The notes below the pieces were generated by a model. That model worked only from the letters and a program-made list of their open reading frames with translations, ran no database searches and was not told where the DNA came from. DNA of 20,904 nt from a virus: positions 1-20,904 of the IMG/VR virus record IMGVR_UViG_3300045999_005958; one strand, given 5' to 3'. The position numbers and the translations under genes are program-made. This document shows positions 16,231 to 20,904 of the stretch, piece after piece; the first letter of the stretch is position 1; every line of letters begins with the position of its first letter.

Positions 16231-18528
16231 TTAAATCTTACAAGACTCACAATCTTCCTCCTCTGATTCTAGAATATCGGAAATTAAATTTTCAAGAGAC
16301 TGTTTGGTTTCTTCAACCTCATCAGTCTTATGATCATAAGTGTTTTGATAGTAACTGGTTTTCCAACCGTACTTATATGTAGTCAATAGGTCCTGAGCCA
16401 TTATTGAAGTAGGAACTTCATTATCTGGGTAATTTTCTGGATTATAGGACCAGTTTCCAGAAATCGCTTGATCAAAGAACTTTTGCATAACAGCAACAAT
16501 ATGAATATACCCACGATTGCTAGGCATATCCCACAGAAGCGTATAATTGTTCTTAAGAGTTTGATATTGCGGAACAATTTGCTTAAGTGGACCTTTCTTC
16601 GACTTCTTAATGGACAAGTATCCGCGAGGTGGTTCAATTCCATTGGTTGCATTTGACACAACGGAACTGCTCTCCGATGGCATCTGTGCGGACAATGTTG
16701 AGTTCCGTACACCATACTGCTTAACTTGCTCCCTAAGATTATCCCAATCATACTTCAGTTCATTAGGGACGATTTCATCAACGTCCTTCTTGTATGTATC
16801 AATCGGTAGAATGCCCTGCCCATACTTTGTACGGTGTGAATATTCGCAAGCACCTTTTTCTTTCGCAAGATTGACCGTTGCCTGAATGAGATAATATTGG
16901 AATGCTTCAGTAAGATCGTGAACAAGTTTCCAAGCACCAGGATCATCATAGTGTTCGCCATGTCTTGCGAGATAATGTGCTAGACCAATAAATCCTATAC
17001 CAAGAGAACGACGTGCTCTGGTGGCGATTTCTGCTGCTCTGACGGGATATCCTTGGAAATCAATAAGTTCATCCAGAGAGCGCACAGAAAGATCGCAGAG
17101 AACTTCAAGGTCTTCAAGGTCACGGATTTTACCAACATTAATTGCACTAAGAATGCAGAGAGCGATTTCACCATCAGTATCATCAATATGTTGAAGTGGT
17201 TTAGTAGGAAGAGTAATTTCTTGGCATAGATTACTCATCTCAACTTTATCCAAGAAGGAAGAGTGAGAATTGCAATGATCAATATTCATAATGTAAATAC
17301 GACCAGTTTCTGCACGTTCTTTCAGGAGATCCAGAAAGAGTTCTTGAGCACCGATAGTTTTTCTTGGAATAGATGTATCTCGTTCATAAGATACATATAA
17401 CTCGTCAAATCCATCAGTACCAAAAGCATCATACAGACCAGGAACGTCGTGTGGAGAGAAGAGTGAGATCTCTCGGTTTTGGATAAATCGTTCATAGAAG
17501 AGTTTGCTGATTTGGATACTGTAGTCTAATTTACGAACACGGTTATCTTCAGTTCCTTTATTGTTTTTTAATACTAGGATGTCTTCTATCTCTTGGTGCC
17601 AGATGGGGAAGTGGACAGTTGCTGATCCACCTCGGATGCCATTTTGAGTGCAGCATCGGACAGTTGCTTCAAACTTTTTGAGGAAAGGGACAACACCTGT
17701 GTGCTGTACTTCTCCACCTCTGATTTTAGCGTTGATGCCACGGATGCGACCTGCGTTGATACCGATTCCCGCCCTTTGTGCAACATACCTGCCGATAGCC
17801 ATATCAGAAGTAAAGATGCTATCGAGGGTGTCATCAACATCAACAAGAACACAGCTAGCATATTGTCTAAGCGGTGTTCGCACTCCTGCCATGATTGGGG
17901 TGGGAATGTTGATTTTGTGTTTGGAGATTGCGTCATAGTACTTTTTAACGTAGTCTAAACGTGTTTCCTTTGGATACTTGGAGAAAATGGTTGCCGCAAT
18001 CAAAAGATACATAAACTGTGGCGTTTCATAAAGTGCTCCAGTGCTTCTGTCCTGCACGAGATACTTATCAACGACTTGACGTAAACCTGCATAAGTGAAC
18101 AAATAGTCACGACTATGATCAATAAACGACTGAAGTTTATCAAACTCTTCATCAGAATAGAGGTCCGCAATTTCTGCATCATAAACTCCGTTTTTGATAC
18201 ATTGATCAATATGCTGCTTTACAGTTGGTGCTTCGTGCATACGTCCAAAAATCTGTTTACGAATAGCAAACAGAAGCAAACGTGCTGCTACAAACTGATA
18301 ATTGGGATGGTCTAAATCAATTAAATCCGAAGCAGAGCGAATCAAAATTTCTTGAATCTCTGCAGTTGTAATACCATCATAAAATTGAATACCAGACTGC
18401 ATTTCAACTTGCGATGCAGACACATTTGCGAGGTCCTTACATGCCTCTTCCACCATGACGTGGAGTTTATTTAAATCAAGAGGTTCAGTTTTACCGTTCC
18501 TTTTGACGACTTTCGTTCCGTTGCTCAT
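16231..18528 (-). CDS. nrdA: Ribonucleotide reductase class Ia, alpha subunit
   Basis: A 765-aa catalytic subunit, about the length of E. coli NrdA (761). An N-terminal ATP-cone (KVVKRNGKTEPLDLNKL, residues 6-95) binds the ATP/dATP activity effector. Active site: C226 (YASCVLVD) and C458 (EIALCILS) as the redox pair, N433-L-C435-Q-E437 with the thiyl-radical Cys and catalytic Asn and Glu. The YY pair in KTSYYQNTYD near 727 is in the radical path, and the C-terminal CESC pair accepts electrons from thioredoxin or glutaredoxin. All key residues are present, so it should be active. It overlaps the primase stop by 4 nt (ATGA), with GGAAG 6 nt before the ATG. Confidence 0.98.
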   Translation of the reverse strand: MSNGTKVVKRNGKTEPLDLNKLHVMVEEACKDLANVSASQVEMQSGIQFYDGITTAEIQEILIRSASDLIDLDHPNYQFVAARLLLFAIRKQIFGRMHEAPTVKQHIDQCIKNGVYDAEIADLYSDEEFDKLQSFIDHSRDYLFTYAGLRQVVDKYLVQDRSTGALYETPQFMYLLIAATIFSKYPKETRLDYVKKYYDAISKHKINIPTPIMAGVRTPLRQYASCVLVDVDDTLDSIFTSDMAIGRYVAQRAGIGINAGRIRGINAKIRGGEVQHTGVVPFLKKFEATVRCCTQNGIRGGSATVHFPIWHQEIEDILVLKNNKGTEDNRVRKLDYSIQISKLFYERFIQNREISLFSPHDVPGLYDAFGTDGFDELYVSYERDTSIPRKTIGAQELFLDLLKERAETGRIYIMNIDHCNSHSSFLDKVEMSNLCQEITLPTKPLQHIDDTDGEIALCILSAINVGKIRDLEDLEVLCDLSVRSLDELIDFQGYPVRAAEIATRARRSLGIGFIGLAHYLARHGEHYDDPGAWKLVHDLTEAFQYYLIQATVNLAKEKGACEYSHRTKYGQGILPIDTYKKDVDEIVPNELKYDWDNLREQVKQYGVRNSTLSAQMPSESSSVVSNATNGIEPPRGYLSIKKSKKGPLKQIVPQYQTLKNNYTLLWDMPSNRGYIHIVAVMQKFFDQAISGNWSYNPENYPDNEVPTSIMAQDLLTTYKYGWKTSYYQNTYDHKTDEVEETKQSLENLISDILESEEEDCESCKI

Positions 18529-19496
18529 ATTTTCTTCCAGTTGTTAAACTTAATTTTTGCTTCTAAGCCTGTGTATGTACTTGATTTTAACACATCCATA
18601 ACGTTAAGTCCAGCGAGCACCATATCATTGATATCTTTTTGCTCAATGGATGTTGGCCAGATAATCACCTTATCGCCTCTATTGATTGTTTTTTCGATTC
18701 GGTTGACGATTTCTCGATTGCGAGGTTCGTTATCAAAAACGTAAATATAATCGCTCCAACCAAACGTCCTAATATCAACGTCGGACCCACACATAGCAAC
18801 AGCATTTTGTACAAACGTGGAGTCGAAGGGTCCTTCAACGATGTAAATGGGTTGCGAAGAATCCACTTGGTCAAGACCGTAAATTTTTGGCGCATCATCC
18901 GAAAGCATCACAGTAATATATTTAACAGAGTTTGGAACTAGTGATCTTCCTTGAAATCCAATTAAATTATTTTCAGAATCAAATAATGGTATAATAATGC
19001 GACACTCATCTTTCTGAATTGATTCAAAAGTAGGTTTTTGATTGTTTGTCCATTCTTTGAATTTGTGAGCAAAATAAAACTTTTCTGGATTCAGTTTTCT
19101 TTTTTCTAGATACTCTCTAGCAATAGGTACTTCAGATGCTCTAGGAAGATCTAACTTTTTTTTAAACGATGGTTTTTTAAATTCAAACTTTGGTTGCTCA
19201 ACCACAAAATTTTTACCTGTATGTCCTTCTTTAAATTTCTCTAAGGTATATTGCTTATGCAGATTAAGATCTATTTCCTTAAGAAAGTTGTTGAATGATA
19301 AACTGGCACCGCAGTTATGACACTTGAAATTAGTATTATTTTTTACTGTGTAAATATAACCTCTTGACTTGTTTTTGTTTTTTTGAGAATCACCACAAAT
19401 AGGACAACGGAAGTTGTAGAGATCCGATTTGACCCTTTTAAATTTTTGTAGACGTGATGAGACTAAACCAATATACTTGGAATCAACAAAATCCAT
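18525..19496 (-). CDS. DNA primase, T4 gp61-like (DnaG family)
   Basis: A 323-aa protein close in size to T4 gp61 (342 aa). The N-terminal zinc ribbon is CPICGDSQ (C31, C34) and CHNCG (C59, C62). A basic linker follows. The TOPRIM core has IYIVEGPFDS (E221) and a later DNE motif (YVFDNEPRN), which chelate the metals used in primer synthesis. It makes the short RNA primers for lagging-strand synthesis with the gp41 helicase. First gene of a unit with nrdA and nrdB, so primer and dNTP supply are co-expressed. Preceded by a strong sigma70-like promoter; ACGAGG lies about 14 nt before the ATG. Confidence 0.92.
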   Translation of the reverse strand: MDFVDSKYIGLVSSRLQKFKRVKSDLYNFRCPICGDSQKNKNKSRGYIYTVKNNTNFKCHNCGASLSFNNFLKEIDLNLHKQYTLEKFKEGHTGKNFVVEQPKFEFKKPSFKKKLDLPRASEVPIAREYLEKRKLNPEKFYFAHKFKEWTNNQKPTFESIQKDECRIIIPLFDSENNLIGFQGRSLVPNSVKYITVMLSDDAPKIYGLDQVDSSQPIYIVEGPFDSTFVQNAVAMCGSDVDIRTFGWSDYIYVFDNEPRNREIVNRIEKTINRGDKVIIWPTSIEQKDINDMVLAGLNVMDVLKSSTYTGLEAKIKFNNWKKI

Positions 19497-19508
19497 TACA
19501 AAAAATTT

Positions 19509-19925
19509 CTACCTCGTGCGCTCTATTATAACCTGTTGTGGGGATGCCGTCAAGAGTTTGGGAACAAATGCATTCATGATTCCAATGCCAACCACTACAA
19601 ATGCAAGAACTCCTCCTGCCTGCCACCTAAACTTTTTAAGATCTTCTAATTTTGTTTCTATTTTTTCAAACTTATCTGCTATTTCTTTATGTTCTCTATC
19701 ATTATCTTCTTTCATTTCATCTATCATCTTAACTAGAAGAGCATCATTTTTCATACTTTGTTCTATTCGCTCATCATGTTTTGCGAGAATTGTAGCAATA
19801 CGGGAATTGCCCTCAGAAATTTTATCAACTGCTGCCTCTAATTTTGATAACATTTCGCGGGATAGGTCTTCATAAATACCGAGTTTAGATTCAAGAACCG
19901 CTAATTTTGATTCTTGTGAAAACAT
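19509..19925 (-). CDS. Coiled-coil protein with C-terminal membrane segment, 138 aa
   Basis: Residues 5-95 are a continuous charged helix with heptad-like Leu/Ile/Met spacing (LAVLESKLGIYEDLSREML, ATILAKHDERIEQSMKND, KIETKLEDLKKF). They are followed by one membrane helix (GGVLAFVVVGIGIMNAF) and a short tail (PQQVIIERTR). This shape, coiled coil then transmembrane segment, is seen in XhlA-like and other phage membrane proteins, possibly with lysis or assembly roles. It lies 5 nt after the preceding gene. Its last part contains the promoter for primase. No firm family. Confidence 0.68.
   Translation of the reverse strand: MFSQESKLAVLESKLGIYEDLSREMLSKLEAAVDKISEGNSRIATILAKHDERIEQSMKNDALLVKMIDEMKEDNDREHKEIADKFEKIETKLEDLKKFRWQAGGVLAFVVVGIGIMNAFVPKLLTASPQQVIIERTR
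19525..19553 (-). promoter_or_regulatory. sigma70-like promoter for primase-nrdA-nrdB
   Basis: Minus strand TTGACG (19548-19553), 17-bp spacer, perfect TATAAT (19525-19530), lying inside the 3' end of the coiled-coil gene. Expected early expression fits replication and nucleotide genes. Confidence 0.85.
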
Positions 19926-19930
19926 TTTAT

Positions 19931-20137
19931 TTACATTTTTGGAGGTTTTCTTCTTTGCATTCTTGCAAGATCTTTAAAAAATGGATTCCAATTTCTTCTT
20001 TTACCTTTTCTCAAATCAACTGGAGGATCATCACCCGCCTCTTTTGTACCGGCAATTTGACCAGCACCAAGATTCATAGTTGGCACCCCCTCTTCTTTAA
20101 TACAACGAATTATATCAATAATTTTGTCTATATCCAT
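19931..20137 (-). CDS. Small basic protein with IAGTKEAGDDPPV motif, 68 aa
   Basis: I start at the ATG at 20137, which shares a base with the upstream stop (TAATG); an in-frame start at 20164 lies inside the previous gene and has no other support. The product has an N-terminal helix (MDIDKIIDIIRCIKEEG), then the motif NLGAGQIAGTKEAGDDPPVD, then a basic tail (RKGKRRNWNPFFKDLARMQR and RKPPKM). The Gly-rich IAGT...PPV motif recurs, as I remember, in small proteins next to structural genes of marine T4-like phages; function unknown. Likely disordered and cytoplasmic or virion-associated. Confidence 0.68.
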   Translation of the reverse strand: MDIDKIIDIIRCIKEEGVPTMNLGAGQIAGTKEAGDDPPVDLRKGKRRNWNPFFKDLARMQRRKPPKM

Positions 20138-20508
20138 TAGATTGAATTTAAAATAGAAACACAATATTGATCCTTTTCAATATCGTCAATTTGAGATTTT
20201 GGATATTCCGGCAACCTATTTAAAAAAAGTAAAAAACTTTTTAATGCTGGCCAAAGATCTTGTTCCAAATTATAAAACAAAAGTGGAACGGCAGCATCAT
20301 CAAATACATTAAAAAGAAGAATAAGATGATTAAGAATTAGATGTGCTTTTAAAATACCGTCTTTTTTATACTTTTTAAGTAGTTTTTTAACATATCTAAT
20401 TCTTTTCAAATCATCTTCAAAATCATCTTTCGTCACTGCTTGTGGATTATTATAGAACTTTATAGCAAATAGCATGTAATTGCTATCATTCAACTCATCA
20501 AATCTCAT
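20137..20508 (-). CDS. Conserved-looking hypothetical protein, 123 aa
   Basis: An all-helical protein: MRFDELNDSNYMLFAIKFYN, a basic helix (KRIRYVKKLLKKYKKDG), AHLILNHLILLFNVFDDAAV, and LWPALKSFLLFLNRLPEYPK. The hydrophobic parts look amphipathic rather than membrane-spanning. I believe similar proteins sit beside baseplate or structural genes in marine myoviruses, but I cannot name a family. It is coupled to the next gene through TAATG and lies 6 nt after the probable virion gene. Weak ribosome site. Confidence 0.72.
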   Translation of the reverse strand: MRFDELNDSNYMLFAIKFYNNPQAVTKDDFEDDLKRIRYVKKLLKKYKKDGILKAHLILNHLILLFNVFDDAAVPLLFYNLEQDLWPALKSFLLFLNRLPEYPKSQIDDIEKDQYCVSILNSI

Positions 20509-20514
20509 ATATTA

Positions 20515-20904
20515 TCAGCTATCTGGCATTCTAGCATCATCACCAGCATCTCCATAAGTTCCCACTGCAGGAGTTCCTGAGCTAATACCACTCATTGCAA
20601 CAAGAACTTCAGACTTAACTCTAAAATTACCCTGTGCATCTACATAGGTTGTTACTCCAACCCAACCAGCATGAGCAACACCATATGCTCCTGCTTTTCC
20701 ACCAACAGTTGCCGCACTAGCAGCAGCAGCTTCATAAGTATCTACACCAAATACTGCAGAATATCTATTCGATTTTACATCAGGAGCAAAATACTGCCCG
20801 TCTTCCAAAGTATATTTTGGTTTTTGTGAAATGGTATATGCAACACCAACCAATCTACCGAAACCTACAGTTCCTATTCCAGTAATGAATTGTGTTGATG
20901 CTCC
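20515..20904 (-). CDS. Probable virion structural protein, 3' part only
   Basis: The frame is open to the window edge, so the start lies beyond base 20904. The 129 visible residues begin GASTQFITGIGTVGFGRLVG and include the Ala-rich YEAAAASAATVGGKAGAYGV, then the block HAGWVGVTTYVDAQGNFRVK, SEVLVAMSGI, and a tail with DAGDDARMPDS. The HAGW...G..R...EVLVAM pattern and Asp-rich end are, as I recall, typical of conserved virion or tail-fibre-associated proteins in marine phages. No hydrophobic signal is visible. Function is inferred from that pattern and from the neighbouring gene order, with moderate confidence. Confidence 0.6.
   Translation of the reverse strand, partial: GASTQFITGIGTVGFGRLVGVAYTISQKPKYTLEDGQYFAPDVKSNRYSAVFGVDTYEAAAASAATVGGKAGAYGVAHAGWVGVTTYVDAQGNFRVKSEVLVAMSGISSGTPAVGTYGDAGDDARMPDS

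Noticed and set aside
17380-17410. TTGACG on the minus strand inside nrdA
   Set aside because: The nearest -10-like hexamer is about 14 bp away and the site is within the nrdA coding sequence, so it is probably chance.
16231-18528. Several long alternative frames across nrdA
   Set aside because: All are shadows of the complete, motif-rich nrdA reading frame.

Overview
This window looks like part of a T4-like marine myovirus genome, most probably a cyanophage of the Synechococcus/Prochlorococcus type. The evidence is an AT-rich, tightly packed genome with almost all genes on the minus strand; NATAAATA late promoters; a T4 gp61-type primase followed by nrdA and nrdB; free-standing HNH and GIY-YIG endonucleases; a tRNA cluster; and many very small overlapping genes. 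No photosynthesis gene is present in the window, so the host is an inference.

Layout, left to right. 1-1880: minus-strand tRNA cluster (Gly-TCC, Ser-TGA, Thr-TGT, an aberrant Asn-GTT, Arg-TCT, Ile-TAT) interrupted by an HNH endonuclease and a 65-aa gene. Several units have their own sigma70-like promoter, and three leaders are hairpin-rich. 1909-2837: a histone H1-like (Hc1-type) protein and a tail-lysozyme-domain protein. 3049-5252: the main plus-strand module, four overlapping genes. Three have signal peptides and two of those are related to each other; the fourth is Pro-rich with a membrane segment.

5249-9460: a minus-strand lysis operon of about 14 genes with overlapping or touching ends. 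In transcription order it holds a 69-aa gene, a C39-like peptidase, a 45-aa gene, a GH24 endolysin, a holin-like protein, three small genes, a secreted HEGWH metallopeptidase, two small membrane proteins, a thermonuclease-like protein and two more small genes. The C39 peptidase and the endolysin share an N-terminal module. 9608-10416: a plus-strand GIY-YIG endonuclease abutting a 36-aa minus-strand fragment that resembles the N-terminus of such a protein.

10522-14070: three late genes for low-complexity proteins, each with its own late promoter. Intrinsic terminators follow the first and second of them and also mark the end of the unit just upstream. One protein begins with a T4 capsid-targeting-like leader, and the other two share a roughly 40-aa motif. 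14122-19496: a 53-aa gene, a second GIY-YIG endonuclease, nrdB, nrdA and primase, transcribed in the reverse of that order from a promoter at 19525-19553. 19509-20904: a coiled-coil membrane protein, two small conserved-looking proteins and the 3' part of a probable virion protein.

Regulation is unusually readable. Nine [CT]TTGAC[AG]-17/18-TAnnAT promoters, counting one G-preceded case, all face the minus strand, and seven or so NATAAATA late promoters sit at starts of HNH, GIY-YIG and structural-type genes. Both GIY-YIG genes have a perfect inverted repeat enclosing the late promoter, with the distal arm next to the start codon. This resembles the hairpin control known for phage T4 I-TevI.
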